Source of the DNA: Salinibacter pepae
GTDB lineage: Bacteria > Bacteroidota > Rhodothermia > Rhodothermales > Salinibacteraceae
Direction of reading: 5' to 3'
DNA: 64,000 nucleotides
NCBI RefSeq assembly: GCF_947077775.1
Contig: NZ_CAMTTE010000001.1
Location: forward strand, 434,001 to 498,000
Positions 8,314 through 16,907 of this stretch are shown here, in pieces; the stretch's first letter is position 1, and the number at the start of each line of letters is the position of its first letter. The translations under genes were made by a program, and so were the position numbers. Under the pieces are notes generated by a model. It made no database searches. It was not told the origin of the DNA and was given only the letters and a program-made list of their open reading frames with translations.

Positions 8314-9255
8314 CTACAGGAGCGCAAACGACACCCCGACCGATATGGCCTCCCTGATCTGGATTGCGCTGGAGGTGTCCTCGTCGAAGAGCGCAACGAA
8401 CTCCAGGTCCGTGGTAATCCAGTCGTTCACTTGGAGGTTGATGACATTGTCCCAGACGGCATCGGGGGGATTGTCGAGCTGGTTCACAGCAAAGAAAACG
8501 TCGAGTTGCGACCGGTACCGGATGCTTTCGGAAAGCTGCTGGTCCAGGTTTGCAGAAAACTGTCCTCCGGCCTCCGACCGCACCAGATTGTCCGGATCCA
8601 CCCCGTAGAGGACCCGAAAGTCCGGTTCGGCCACGACCGTCTGCTTCGCGGCAACGCCCAACCGGAGCGAGAGCGGATCGAGTGGATCGTAGGTAAGACC
8701 GATCGACTCCGTGACGGTCCCCGGGGCAAAAAACGAGGAGGTCCGGACGGGAAGGTCCTCATCGCTCCGCGCCGCTTCATCGGGATACGGATTATCGGAG
8801 TACGCAAACCCAGGCGCAAATTGCGTCCGAAGGTCCCCGGCCAGGGTGGGACTGAACGTGTTGAAAAAGCCGTCCCCCTGATACTGCAAGTTGGCCTGCA
8901 GGCGGATCCGGTCCTCCGCCTTTCGGACCTCTTGGTCTTCCTGATTGATGTAGCCGAGGGCGAACCGTGCGCTGTACGCCTGTGCCCAGCGGTCCCCCTT
9001 CTGCTCGGTGGCCCCGTCCAGCGAGGTCGTAAACGACAGCGAGTTGACCCCTCCCTCCTGCCAGTTGCGATACGCGGCCTGCGAGACGGAAATCTTGCCG
9101 GTCAGTTCTGACTCCCACTCCGCATCGGCCGTATCGGAGGTCGGACTCTCTTGGGGATTGGGGAGCGAGGGCAGTCCCGGCTGGGCCGAAGCGGGGACTC
9201 CCACCAGGACGAGACAAAGGACTGCGAGGGCGCTAGAAATGAGATGATAGGGCAT
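8314..9255 (-). CDS. DUF3078 outer-membrane beta-barrel-like protein
   Basis: This protein of 313 residues has a cleavable signal peptide (hydrophobic core about residues 7-20, then VPASAQP). The mature part begins with features of the DUF3078 family of Bacteroidota: QAAYRNWQEGGVNSLSF near residues 59-75, then alternating polar and hydrophobic strands to the end, finishing in ISVGVSFALL with a terminal hydrophobic residue as in barrel proteins. The function is not established. It is followed by the membrane peptidase and the DUF5103 lipoprotein on the same strand with small gaps, so the three probably form one envelope operon starting upstream of 9255. Confidence 0.82.
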   Translation of the reverse strand: MPYHLISSALAVLCLVLVGVPASAQPGLPSLPNPQESPTSDTADAEWESELTGKISVSQAAYRNWQEGGVNSLSFTTSLDGATEQKGDRWAQAYSARFALGYINQEDQEVRKAEDRIRLQANLQYQGDGFFNTFSPTLAGDLRTQFAPGFAYSDNPYPDEAARSDEDLPVRTSSFFAPGTVTESIGLTYDPLDPLSLRLGVAAKQTVVAEPDFRVLYGVDPDNLVRSEAGGQFSANLDQQLSESIRYRSQLDVFFAVNQLDNPPDAVWDNVINLQVNDWITTDLEFVALFDEDTSSAIQIREAISVGVSFALL

Positions 9256-9342
9256 CGCGTCGGAAAGCTAGAAAAAAAATAAAACGAGACCAACCGGCAA
9301 CACTACGACCAGCCGCCAGCAGTCAAGGCCACTCCGCAACGC

Positions 9343-9374
9343 AAAAAGCCCTTGCCGACAAAAAGCAAGGGCTT
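9343..9374 (-). terminator. Intrinsic terminator of the histone-like gene
   Basis: A perfect 10-bp stem (9346-9355 with 9365-9374) with a 9-base loop is followed on the minus strand by a run of five T. It lies about 100 bases after the stop of the 9472-9663 gene and upstream of the DUF3078 gene, so it separates the two transcripts. Confidence 0.8.
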
Positions 9375-9471
9375 CTTCCGCGACGTGAAACGTCGGATCG
9401 GTGACCAATTCGCCCCACCTGTGCGCTCCAGAAGTGTGGCGGTCGGGGGGATCGGATTGGCCCCTGAGAAG

Positions 9472-9663
9472 CTAAAGCTCTTCGTTCTTAATGTCCTGGA
9501 TTTCTTGCCGGATTTCGTGGGACAACTTCTTCAGCTTCATGAGGCTCTTCCGGGCGCGTGTGCCGGCGGCCTTGTTGCCCTTTTCGTAAAACTTCATCAG
9601 GTCCTCCTCGGCACCCTCAAGGGTTTCGGACAGCTCGCTGTAGCGTTCCTCAAATGTACTCAT
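9472..9663 (-). CDS. Histone H1-like (Hc1-type) small protein
   Basis: This 63-residue, fully helical and lysine-rich protein contains MKFYEKGNKAAGTRARKSL, the signature stretch shared by short Hc1/histone-H1-like proteins of Bacteroidota and chlamydiae. Those proteins bind DNA and help compact the nucleoid. The N-terminal half (FEERYSELSETLEGAEED) is acidic and probably coiled coil; the basic residues cluster in the centre. It lacks the long lysine/alanine tail of eukaryotic H1. It is a single-gene unit with its own terminator at 9343-9374. The family assignment is strong; the cellular role here is inferred. Confidence 0.82.
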   Translation of the reverse strand: MSTFEERYSELSETLEGAEEDLMKFYEKGNKAAGTRARKSLMKLKKLSHEIRQEIQDIKNEEL

Positions 9664-9827
9664 GCGATAACCTCAACAAATGTGAGCGTGAATGACTCGA
9701 TTGTGCAGCAAGAACATAATGGCCCCCTCAGCCGCTGTCAAGCCGGATCTCGGCCGGAGTACGGTCCCGATTGCGTCCGCGTCTGATTTGTCAGAAGGTT
9801 CAATCGGTGGGCTCCTTCGGGGGGCGG

Positions 9828-10556
9828 CTACGGCCGGACCCGCGTCCCCGTGGGCGCACTGCCGCCAAACAACCCTTGCAGGTTCGTGACCCGGACCGGC
9901 ACCTCCGTCTCCACCAGGCGGCGCACGGCGGCCGGCTCCGGAACCGGGTGGTCGCCCAGGGCCGTGCTCTCAATCTCCGACTGCACCCCGCCCGTCTCGT
10001 CGGGCACCCCCGCAACGTCGGCGGTCGTCAGCACGCAAATCTCCGGCTCAAACGCCTCCCCCAGCGCCCGCGCCAACGCCCGCACGGCCGCCTCCGTCCC
10101 CACTTCGTGCACGGTTCCGGTGTCCGAGGCCTCGACAAGGGCGGACACGACCGGAACGACGTGTTGCTTGAGAAGGGCCGATAGCCACCCCACATTGGCC
10201 GCCTGCAGGGAGGCATCGTCGCCCAGCCGAAACAGACCGCGATCCACGCCCTGAATTCCTACGGTGGAGACGACCTCGTCGGTGAGTGCCGCCACAATGT
10301 CCTGGTTGACCTCCCGCACGGCCCGCTCCACCAGCCGCCGCTGGTCTTCGGTCTCCACGTCAATTACTCCGCCGCTGCGCTCCGGGAAATAGCCCTGCGC
10401 CTCCAGGGTGCGTTCCACCTTCTCGCCGCTTCCGTGCACCAGAACGCAGGTCGGCGCGTCCGTCCCCGCATTGGACAAGTGCTGGGCCAACGATTTGAGG
10501 AAGAGCTCGTCCCCAAGGTGATGCCGATCAAGGTACACGAGATAGAGGGATTGCAT
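9828..10556 (-). CDS. Amino-acid-kinase-fold protein (acetylglutamate-kinase-like)
   Basis: This protein of 242 residues resembles acetylglutamate kinases in layout. A N-terminal strand is followed by CVLVHGSGEKVERTLEAQG, comparable to the LVHGGG loop of ArgB. Later come VPVVSALVEASDTGTVHEVGTEAAVRALA, like the nucleotide-binding part with its N-A-D triad, and EICVLTTADVAGVPDE, like the terminal strand. Several usual ArgB residues are altered: there is no clear GG loop at the start and no NADT motif. It may therefore be a diverged or inactive relative. The ATG at 10556 fits the first strand. No arginine genes are adjacent. Function is unresolved. Confidence 0.6.
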   Translation of the reverse strand: MQSLYLVYLDRHHLGDELFLKSLAQHLSNAGTDAPTCVLVHGSGEKVERTLEAQGYFPERSGGVIDVETEDQRRLVERAVREVNQDIVAALTDEVVSTVGIQGVDRGLFRLGDDASLQAANVGWLSALLKQHVVPVVSALVEASDTGTVHEVGTEAAVRALARALGEAFEPEICVLTTADVAGVPDETGGVQSEIESTALGDHPVPEPAAVRRLVETEVPVRVTNLQGLFGGSAPTGTRVRP

Positions 10557-10726
10557 GGGGCGAAGACCTGCAGTGGAGCGTCGAGAGAAGATGCGCGTCG
10601 GTACACTACCAATGCACGCGGCACCGGCACGATTCGTCCCCGCGGCGTCTGCCGGTCCGCGATGGGCGGGGGACTGGTGGGGGGAAGGCGCAGTCATTCC
10701 CCGTCGGGCCCTGCCACGCCCACAAC

Positions 10727-10763
10727 AAAAAAGCACAGTGCCGGGCCGTCCCCGACACTGCGC
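10727..10763 (-). terminator. Intrinsic terminator of the acyl-CoA dehydrogenase gene
   Basis: A 13-bp stem with two G-T wobbles (10733-10745 with 10751-10763) closes a 5-base loop. It is followed on the minus strand by six T. It lies about 43 bases after the stop codon at 10806 and is one of the strongest terminators in the window. Confidence 0.85.
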
Positions 10764-10805
10764 AGTGTTGCTTCGTCCGTATGGCGACGCGCCGGTGCCT
10801 GGCGG

Positions 10806-12917
10806 TTAGTTGTCCTCCGGGTTGGGTGCCGCGGTGGACTCTTCGGGCGCCCCGTCGCCCCGGTCCACCGGCTCGGTCATGTCGTCGACCATCTCGTCGA
10901 GGTCGAGGTCATCGGTGTCGCCCGGTTCGCGGTCCACCGCGCGGGGGTCCTCGCCCTCTCCCTCAAACTGCGGGATGTGCTCCTGCGGGTGCGCTTTGCC
11001 CGCGTCGCGCCCCAGGGGGCTGCCCTCGTGGATGTAGAAGTCGTCGTTGGGCAGGGTGTCGCTGTGCGCACGGGCGGCCTCCGCGGCGTCTCGCATGCTC
11101 TCGTCCGCATTGTCGCGCATCCTGCCGAAGTTGCGGTGGATCTTGCGCCTGAACCACTCGAAGAGGTACTCGAACGCGGCACGGTCCCGCTCGAATTCCG
11201 GCCCGAACTCGCCGGAGCGAAGCTGGTCGTCCATCTTTGAGAGCGACGACGCGAGCGCGAAGAGGTAGATGGCATTGTCCGCCACACGGGCCTGCTGGGC
11301 CTGGTGCTTTACCACGTCCTCCCGTTCCCACTTGCTTACGAGCTTGAAGTAGTGGGAGTGCTTCTGGACCAGCGACGCAAGCGTGTCGGCCTGTTCCTGA
11401 AGGGCCGGGTGGACGCCGTTGATTTCGGGCGCACGCGGCTTCAGCCCGAGGAACAGTTGGGCCCCCATCGGCAGGGCCTTCTGGATCACCGCCGGCGTGG
11501 TTGCGGCCGTCAGGATGCGCGAGAGGTTGTCGCCGATCGACTCGTCCGAGTCCCACAGCAGCGCCTCTTGGATCGACACCATCTTCTCGGCGAGCTGCTT
11601 CCCGCCGTACGCGAAGATGAAGGACTGCATGACCTCATTGGAGCCCTCCACGATGCCGTGGATGCGGTTGTCGCGCCACGCCCGCTCCAGCTCGTGTTCG
11701 GTCATGTAGCCCTCCCCGCCCATGACCTGCAGCGCCTCGTCGATGACGTTCCACCCGAAGTCGGAGCAAAACACCTTGGTGATGGCCGTCTCTACCATAA
11801 TGTCGTCCTCCCCCTGGTCGAGAAGCCCCGTCATCATGTAGAGCATGGCGTCCATCGCGTAGGTCACCGCCGACATGCGGGCGATCTTCTGCTTCACGAG
11901 CTCAAAATCCGCCAGGGGCCGCTCGAACTGGTAGCGCGTCTGGGCCCACTTGATGCCCTGATCCCGCGCCGCCTTGGCGGCGCCGGTGACGCCCGCACTG
12001 AGCGTGCACCGTCCGTAGTTGAGGCACGAGAGCGCGACCTTCAGGCCCGAGCCCTCCTCGTGGAGGACATTCTCCGCCGGCACGCGGACGTCGTTGAAGC
12101 GGAAACGGGCCTGCCACGTCCCGCGGATGCCGGTCTTCGCGCGGTTGTTCTCAAACACCTCCACCCCGTCCATGTCCGGCGTCACGATGAGCGCGTTCAC
12201 GCCCTGCTGCTCCAGCTCGCCCGTCTCGGGGTTGGGCACCATGTTCTTGCACATAACGGTGCACAGCCCGCTCATGGCGCCCGAGGTGGACCACTTCTTC
12301 TCGCCATTCAGGATGTAGTCGCCGTCGTCCGTCTTCACGGAAAAGGACTCCTGCGCCGCCGCGTCGGACCCCACGTTCGGCTCCGACAAGCAGAAGGCAC
12401 TCAGCTCCTCCCGGGCGACGAGGGGCAGGTATTTTTCCTTCTGCTCCTCCGTTCCGAACATCACGATCGCCTTGCAGCCGATCGACTGGTGCGCCGACAC
12501 CATCACGGCCGTGGACGCGCAGTAGCGACCGATCATTTCCAGCACCCGGTTGTAGCTCGTGACCCCGAGCCCGAGCCCCCCGTATTCCTCCGGGATGATC
12601 ATCCCCATTACACCCATGTCGAACAGCCGGTCGATCACCCACTCCGGAATGTACTGCTCCTGGTCGATCTCGACCCGCGGGTGTTCGTTCTCCAGGTACG
12701 CTTCGAGCTCCTCCAGCAGGGCATCACACCGCTCTCGCTCCTCGTCTCCTTCCTGGGGGTAGGGAAACAAGAGGTCGTCGCGGAGGCGCCCCCAGAAGGC
12801 GTTCTTGATAAACCCCATGTCCTCCGGCTCGGGGCCCATCATCGTCTCGATGTTCTCAATCATTTTCTGGTCCTCTTCGGAGACCCCTTTGATGTCACTG
12901 AGTCCTTGATCTGCCAT
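10806..12917 (-). CDS. Acyl-CoA dehydrogenase, long form
   Basis: At 703 residues this is longer than classical 380-residue enzymes. It should oxidise acyl-CoA to trans-enoyl-CoA with FAD in fatty-acid beta-oxidation. The middle domain is clear (CLSEPNVGSDAA, then NGEKKWSTSG), and the C-terminal helical domain holds MGGEGYMTEHELER and IHGIVEGSNEVMQSF, where the Glu of VEGS corresponds to the catalytic base. About 200 further residues follow, as in long Bacteroidota and Bacillus enzymes. They end in a very acidic, proline-containing tail that is probably disordered. The ATG at 12917 is chosen because residues upstream of it look non-coding. No electron-transfer flavoprotein genes are adjacent. 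Confidence 0.92.
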   Translation of the reverse strand: MADQGLSDIKGVSEEDQKMIENIETMMGPEPEDMGFIKNAFWGRLRDDLLFPYPQEGDEERERCDALLEELEAYLENEHPRVEIDQEQYIPEWVIDRLFDMGVMGMIIPEEYGGLGLGVTSYNRVLEMIGRYCASTAVMVSAHQSIGCKAIVMFGTEEQKEKYLPLVAREELSAFCLSEPNVGSDAAAQESFSVKTDDGDYILNGEKKWSTSGAMSGLCTVMCKNMVPNPETGELEQQGVNALIVTPDMDGVEVFENNRAKTGIRGTWQARFRFNDVRVPAENVLHEEGSGLKVALSCLNYGRCTLSAGVTGAAKAARDQGIKWAQTRYQFERPLADFELVKQKIARMSAVTYAMDAMLYMMTGLLDQGEDDIMVETAITKVFCSDFGWNVIDEALQVMGGEGYMTEHELERAWRDNRIHGIVEGSNEVMQSFIFAYGGKQLAEKMVSIQEALLWDSDESIGDNLSRILTAATTPAVIQKALPMGAQLFLGLKPRAPEINGVHPALQEQADTLASLVQKHSHYFKLVSKWEREDVVKHQAQQARVADNAIYLFALASSLSKMDDQLRSGEFGPEFERDRAAFEYLFEWFRRKIHRNFGRMRDNADESMRDAAEAARAHSDTLPNDDFYIHEGSPLGRDAGKAHPQEHIPQFEGEGEDPRAVDREPGDTDDLDLDEMVDDMTEPVDRGDGAPEESTAAPNPEDN

Positions 12918-13214
12918 GGTTGGTCGGAGTGGTTTGTGTGCGAGACGTGAAGGGCGTCGGCGGACGTCGGCCAACGATACCCAACGGGAGTCCGAAGCGA
13001 CATTTCCCGGGCCCCATTGTGTCCGAGGGGCACTTTGAAAGGGCTTCCACTAAGGCTCAAAGCTAATAATTGTCTGTTTGCATTCGGTTCCTTCCACAGG
13101 CCCTCCCCAAATCGGAATTCTCAGGGCCTTTTTGGACCGGACGGGGGGGTTGCGTGCGCCCGACCAAACCGCTACGTTTGGACGGCACGTCCTCCCGATC
13201 AGTCTGGCAGATGC

Positions 13215-14075
13215 ATGTCGACTTCCTTCTCCCGCCGCCTCCGCCGCCTTCAGTCCCAGAAAGAGACGGCCGTCTGCGTGGGGCTCGACCCCGTCCCCGC
13301 GCGGTTTCCGCCCTCTCTCCAAGACGGCCGGCTCCGCACGGACGCCGTACGCGCCTTCTGCACGACCATCGTGGAGGCGACCGCCCCCTACGCCTGCGCG
13401 TTCAAGCCCAACTTCGCGTTCTTCGAGGCCTTGGGCCCGGCGGGCCTGACCGTCCTGGACCAGGTGGTGACGACAATCCCCGACGACTGCTTGGTGCTGG
13501 GCGACGCCAAGCGCGGCGACATCGGCCACTCGGCCCGCCACTACGCCGCGTCGATCTACGAGGAGCTGGGGCTGGACGCCTGCACCGTCTCGCCGTACCT
13601 AGGCCGGGACAGTGCGATGCCCTTTCTGGAGCACGAGGGCACCTGCACGTTCGTCCTCGCCCGCACTTCCAACGACGGGGCCGCCGACCTGCAGGAGGCC
13701 TGCACCTGCGACGGCACCCCCCTCTACCGGCACGTGGCGCGGCGGGTGCAGGCGTGGAATGCGGACGCCCCCGGGGATGCCGGCCTCGTGGTCGGTGCGA
13801 CGGCCCCAGCGGCGCTGCAGGACCTCCGGTCTCTGTGCCCGTCCCTTCCGTTCTTGGTCCCGGGCGTCGGGGCGCAGGGGGGCGATGCGGCGGCCGTCAT
13901 GGACGCGGCGGCGACCGACGACGGACCTGTACTCGTCAATTCGAGCCGCAGCATCCTCTACGCCTCCGAGGGGCCCAACTATGCCGACGCCGCCGCCGAT
14001 GCCGCGCGCGCGCTCCGCGACGCCCTCAACGGCGGAGCGTCCTCTAGTCGAGGTGCTGCGTCGCCGCCTGCGTGA
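13215..14075 (+). CDS. pyrF: Orotidine 5'-phosphate decarboxylase, type 2
   Basis: This enzyme of 286 residues makes UMP from OMP in pyrimidine synthesis. The first strand CVGLDPVP is typical of the long (type 2) bacterial subgroup. Lys64 in FKPNFAF fits a catalytic or binding residue. LGDAKRGDIGHSA carries the signature D-x-K-R-x-D-I with Asp97, Lys99 and Asp102. The phosphate-binding end reads VPGVGAQGGD and VNSSRSILYA. The ATG at 13215 starts just before the first helix; longer readings run into non-coding sequence. The last 32 bases overlap the 3' end of the convergent gene at 14044-14430. Confidence 0.95.
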   Translation: MSTSFSRRLRRLQSQKETAVCVGLDPVPARFPPSLQDGRLRTDAVRAFCTTIVEATAPYACAFKPNFAFFEALGPAGLTVLDQVVTTIPDDCLVLGDAKRGDIGHSARHYAASIYEELGLDACTVSPYLGRDSAMPFLEHEGTCTFVLARTSNDGAADLQEACTCDGTPLYRHVARRVQAWNADAPGDAGLVVGATAPAALQDLRSLCPSLPFLVPGVGAQGGDAAAVMDAAATDDGPVLVNSSRSILYASEGPNYADAAADAARALRDALNGGASSSRGAASPPA

Positions 14076-14430
14076 CCAGCATGCCCTTTGCCCCCGTCAG
14101 ATCGAGGGGAAACGGCTGGTCCGCCCCCTCCACGTCCGTTCCCGGAATGCCGCAGCGCGCGTTGGAGGCATCGACCCCGTGGTTCGTCTTAAGGAGCAGC
14201 GCCGTAGTGGCGGGGTCGGAGGCGTCGGCGGCCTCCACCGCGGCCATGAACCGTGCCTGCGCGTCCCGCCAGTCGGCAAGCGCCTGGCCCACGGGCTTCA
14301 GGGCCGCCGGGTCGGCCGGGGCGTCGTCCGTCGCGTCGGCGTCGTCCAGGGCGCCCACGAGGGCCGCCCGGGCGTCGTCGCACGCCTGGACGGCCGCTTT
14401 GATTTCGTCGATAGACTCGTCGGGGAGCAT
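14044..14430 (-). CDS. Acidic helical protein of unknown function
   Basis: This 128-residue protein, rich in Ala and Asp, is predicted to be mostly helical (DEIKAAVQACDDARAALVGAL and ALADWRDAQARFMAAVEAAD). The last 40 residues contain two Cys and a short segment with Gly and Pro (RCGIPGTDVEG). I do not recognise a family. It starts at an ATG 28 bases after the stop of the universal stress gene at 14459-15388, so it is probably the last gene of that unit. Its 3' end overlaps pyrF by 32 bases on the opposite strand. The amino-acid composition matches its neighbours, which argues that it is real. Confidence 0.6.
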   Translation of the reverse strand: MLPDESIDEIKAAVQACDDARAALVGALDDADATDDAPADPAALKPVGQALADWRDAQARFMAAVEAADASDPATTALLLKTNHGVDASNARCGIPGTDVEGADQPFPLDLTGAKGMLVTQAATQHLD

Positions 14431-14458
14431 GGGCAAAGGGTGTTGGGAGCAGTGACGA

Positions 14459-15388
14459 TTAGGCGTTGGGGGCCCCGTCCACGGAGGCGGGGACGGCCAA
14501 AACCGGGCACGGGGCGGTGCGCAGAACACGTTCCGTATTGCCGCCCAGAACGAACCGGTCGATGCCGGTCAGCCCGCGCGTGGCCATCACGATCAGGTCT
14601 GCCTCGCGGGCGTCCGCAACGTCAACAATGGTTTGTGCAACCCCGCCCGCCTCCACGTGACAGGCGGTGGGCACCCCCGGTCCGCCCACGGACGCGTTCA
14701 ATTCATCGAGGGCCTCCTCCGCGTTGGCCACAATCTCCGGATCCATCTCCACAACGCTTACCCCCGGAATGCCCGTGTCACTGAAGGTGGGCTGCACGCG
14801 CGTCTCGGCGACGAACAGAAGGTGCTGTGTCGCCCCGCACCGCGAGGCCACCTCTTTGGACCGGCGCAGCGCCGTCTTCGAGTGATCCGAAAAGTCAATG
14901 GGCGCCAGGACGTTGTCGTACGCTACCGGCGGCGTCGCTCCGTTTTCCCCCCGCCGGACCGTGAGGACCGGGACCACCTCGCGCCGCACGAGCCGGTTGG
15001 CGACACTGCCCAGCACGAGGCGCCCAAGCCCCCGGCGGCCGTGCGTGCCCATCACCACGAGGTCGATTTCGGAATCGAGCACGTATTCCTCGATCGCACC
15101 GGCCACGCTTCCGTCCGGGTCCTGGGCGACGGCCGTATGCACCTCCTGCGACGCCCTCTCGGGGGCGAGCTCCGCGAGTTGGGCTCGGGCACTCGCCTCC
15201 GCCTCTTCGCGCAGCCGATCGGTGTGCGCCTCCGCAGTGCCCAGCCCGTACAGGTCGGTGTTGGTCTGGTGCACGACGTGAAGCAGGTGAAGGGGGGCCC
15301 CGAACCGATCGGCCAGCGACACGGCGTGGGCCAGCGCGGCCTCGGCACTGGGCGAAAAGTCTGTCGGAACCAGGATGCGGTGGGCCAT
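14459..15388 (-). CDS. Universal stress protein, two UspA domains
   Basis: This protein of 309 residues is built from two UspA domains of about 145 residues each. The first starts ILVPTDFSPSAEAALAHA and ends with MGTHGRRGLGRLVLGSVA and VPVLTV. The second starts VLAPIDFSDHSKTALRRS and ends with MATRGLTGIDRFVLGG. The first domain keeps the GS of the ATP-binding loop; in the second the Ser is Gly, so nucleotide binding may differ. Such proteins appear in response to starvation and oxidative or salt stress. It lies 16 bases after a second double-domain Usp gene, and the two are a tandem pair sharing an operon. Confidence 0.92.
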   Translation of the reverse strand: MAHRILVPTDFSPSAEAALAHAVSLADRFGAPLHLLHVVHQTNTDLYGLGTAEAHTDRLREEAEASARAQLAELAPERASQEVHTAVAQDPDGSVAGAIEEYVLDSEIDLVVMGTHGRRGLGRLVLGSVANRLVRREVVPVLTVRRGENGATPPVAYDNVLAPIDFSDHSKTALRRSKEVASRCGATQHLLFVAETRVQPTFSDTGIPGVSVVEMDPEIVANAEEALDELNASVGGPGVPTACHVEAGGVAQTIVDVADAREADLIVMATRGLTGIDRFVLGGNTERVLRTAPCPVLAVPASVDGAPNA

Positions 15389-15404
15389 CACAACGCAAGG
15401 GGGA

Positions 15405-16316
15405 TTAGGAGTCGTCGGACGCCGGGAGCAGTGATTTCCCGAAGGACGGGACGGTGAACACAGGAACAGGGGCGCGGCGCAACACCCGCTCCGCCACACT
15501 TCCCAGTAGCATCCGCTCGAGGCCCGTTCGGCCGTGGGTGGCAATTACCACGAGGTCTACCTCGTTCGTCTCGGCGTAATCCAGAATGGTGGACGGGGCG
15601 TATCCGACTTTGGCCTCGACGGTGGCGTGCTCGTACCCGACCTCGGCCTGGACGAGCTCGGCGAGGCTTCCTTCTACCCGTTCGATGACCTGCGGCCCCG
15701 GCAGATTGGCGGGCTCCACCCCGTAGGCGGACGGGTAGACCACTTCCTCCACCGCGTGAAGCAGCGTGATCTGTGCCCCGTAGGTCAGGGCCAGCTCCTT
15801 CGCGTGCCGGAGCGCCTCCAGCGAGGCGTCCGAGAAGTCCACGGGCACGAGGATGTTGCGCACGGCCCAGGCCGGGGCCCTGTCCGCCGCCCCCCGCACC
15901 GTGAGAACCGGACAGGGGGCCGTGCGGAGCACCTCCTCGGCCACGCTGCCAATAAGCAGGCGTTGGAGGCCGCGTCGCCCGCGCGTGCCCGCCACGACAA
16001 GGTCAATCTCCTGCTCCTCGACGTACCCTACGATCGCCTCGGGCGGCGACCGATGCTCCCGCTGCTCCTGCACGAGTGTGAGGGCGTCCAGGTCAACGTG
16101 CGGCGGAGGGTCCCCGTCCCCCGACAGAAGCGCGGACAGGGTGGACGTGGGAATCGGGATGTCGGCCTCCGACGCGTTTCCCGATCGGCCCTCCGTCACG
16201 TGGAGCACGTGTAGCTCCGCTTCGTGCCAGGACGCGAGGGCCGCGGCATGTGGGAACGCCCGGTCGGCCCCTTTCGAAAAGTCGGTTGGCCAGAGAATTC
16301 GGCGGATGGAGAGCAT
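15405..16316 (-). CDS. Universal stress protein, two UspA domains (paralogue)
   Basis: This 303-residue double-domain UspA protein is related to the next gene downstream. The first domain runs from RRILWPTDFSKGADRAF to AGTRGRRGLQRLLIGSVA and the second from NILVPVDFSDASLEALRH to ATHGRTGLERMLLGSVAERV. Both domains keep the Gly/Ser nucleotide loop, so both may bind ATP. The ATG at 16316 lies just before the first strand. An insertion rich in Pro and Asp at about residues 55-80 (SGDGDPPPHVDLDAL) distinguishes it from the neighbour. The tandem arrangement suggests duplication and joint expression. Confidence 0.92.
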   Translation of the reverse strand: MLSIRRILWPTDFSKGADRAFPHAAALASWHEAELHVLHVTEGRSGNASEADIPIPTSTLSALLSGDGDPPPHVDLDALTLVQEQREHRSPPEAIVGYVEEQEIDLVVAGTRGRRGLQRLLIGSVAEEVLRTAPCPVLTVRGAADRAPAWAVRNILVPVDFSDASLEALRHAKELALTYGAQITLLHAVEEVVYPSAYGVEPANLPGPQVIERVEGSLAELVQAEVGYEHATVEAKVGYAPSTILDYAETNEVDLVVIATHGRTGLERMLLGSVAERVLRRAPVPVFTVPSFGKSLLPASDDS

Positions 16317-16528
16317 CACGGCCCGCTGTGTTTGGGAGGGTTGACTCTTTAGAATGTAAAGAAGCTCTTTCAGAATGTGAAGGCCACGTCTGGTAGCGGG
16401 CCGCCATTGACGGGGCACTCCGTGCAGCCGGCCGATGCCCTGCCGAGAAGAGAAACTTTTTATCGGACAATCAATTGATCTCCAAAACAAACGGTTCACC
16501 ATGACGACCACCAACCCAGACCGCCTTC

Positions 16529-16801
16529 ATGCGTGGAGTTAGCTTCAAGCCGCAGGACGCCGAAGACTTTTCGACGGGCGAGATCAAGTCGTACGGTGGC
16601 ATTTACGCCGCCACGGCCGAGGACTTTGCCGGGGCCTTCGAGATGAAATCCGAGGACTTCATTGAGGTGGTCCAGTCCTCGGACGTGGAGCCGCTTACCG
16701 AAGTGGGGGAGGACAAGGAGCCCGGAAAGTACAGCCTCTCGTTTGAACGAGACGAGTTTGAAAAGCTGACGGATCTTCTTCTGGAGCGGACGGAGGAGTA
16801 A
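16529..16801 (+). CDS. Small acidic protein of unknown function
   Basis: This 90-residue protein has a clear acidic composition and a folded look (DFSTGEIKSYGGIYAAT, FAGAFEMKSEDFIEVV, then SLSFERDEFEKLTDLL). I do not recognise the family. It is divergent from the universal stress pair. A 13-codon reading frame starts at 16501 in a different frame and its TAG (16540-16542) overlaps the first codons of this gene, which would allow coupled translation or a leader peptide, but that is only a possibility. The start at 16529 is the first ATG in frame and gives a plausible N-terminus. Confidence 0.65.
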   Translation: MRGVSFKPQDAEDFSTGEIKSYGGIYAATAEDFAGAFEMKSEDFIEVVQSSDVEPLTEVGEDKEPGKYSLSFERDEFEKLTDLLLERTEE

Positions 16802-16907
16802 CGCCTCCCCCGCTTGCGTCTGGATGGCCCCGCTCGGAGCCGCCCCCGGCTCAGGGCGGGCTTCTTTATTGGACTGGGTGCCCCTTGGCGCACCCAGAGC
16901 GGGCTGG

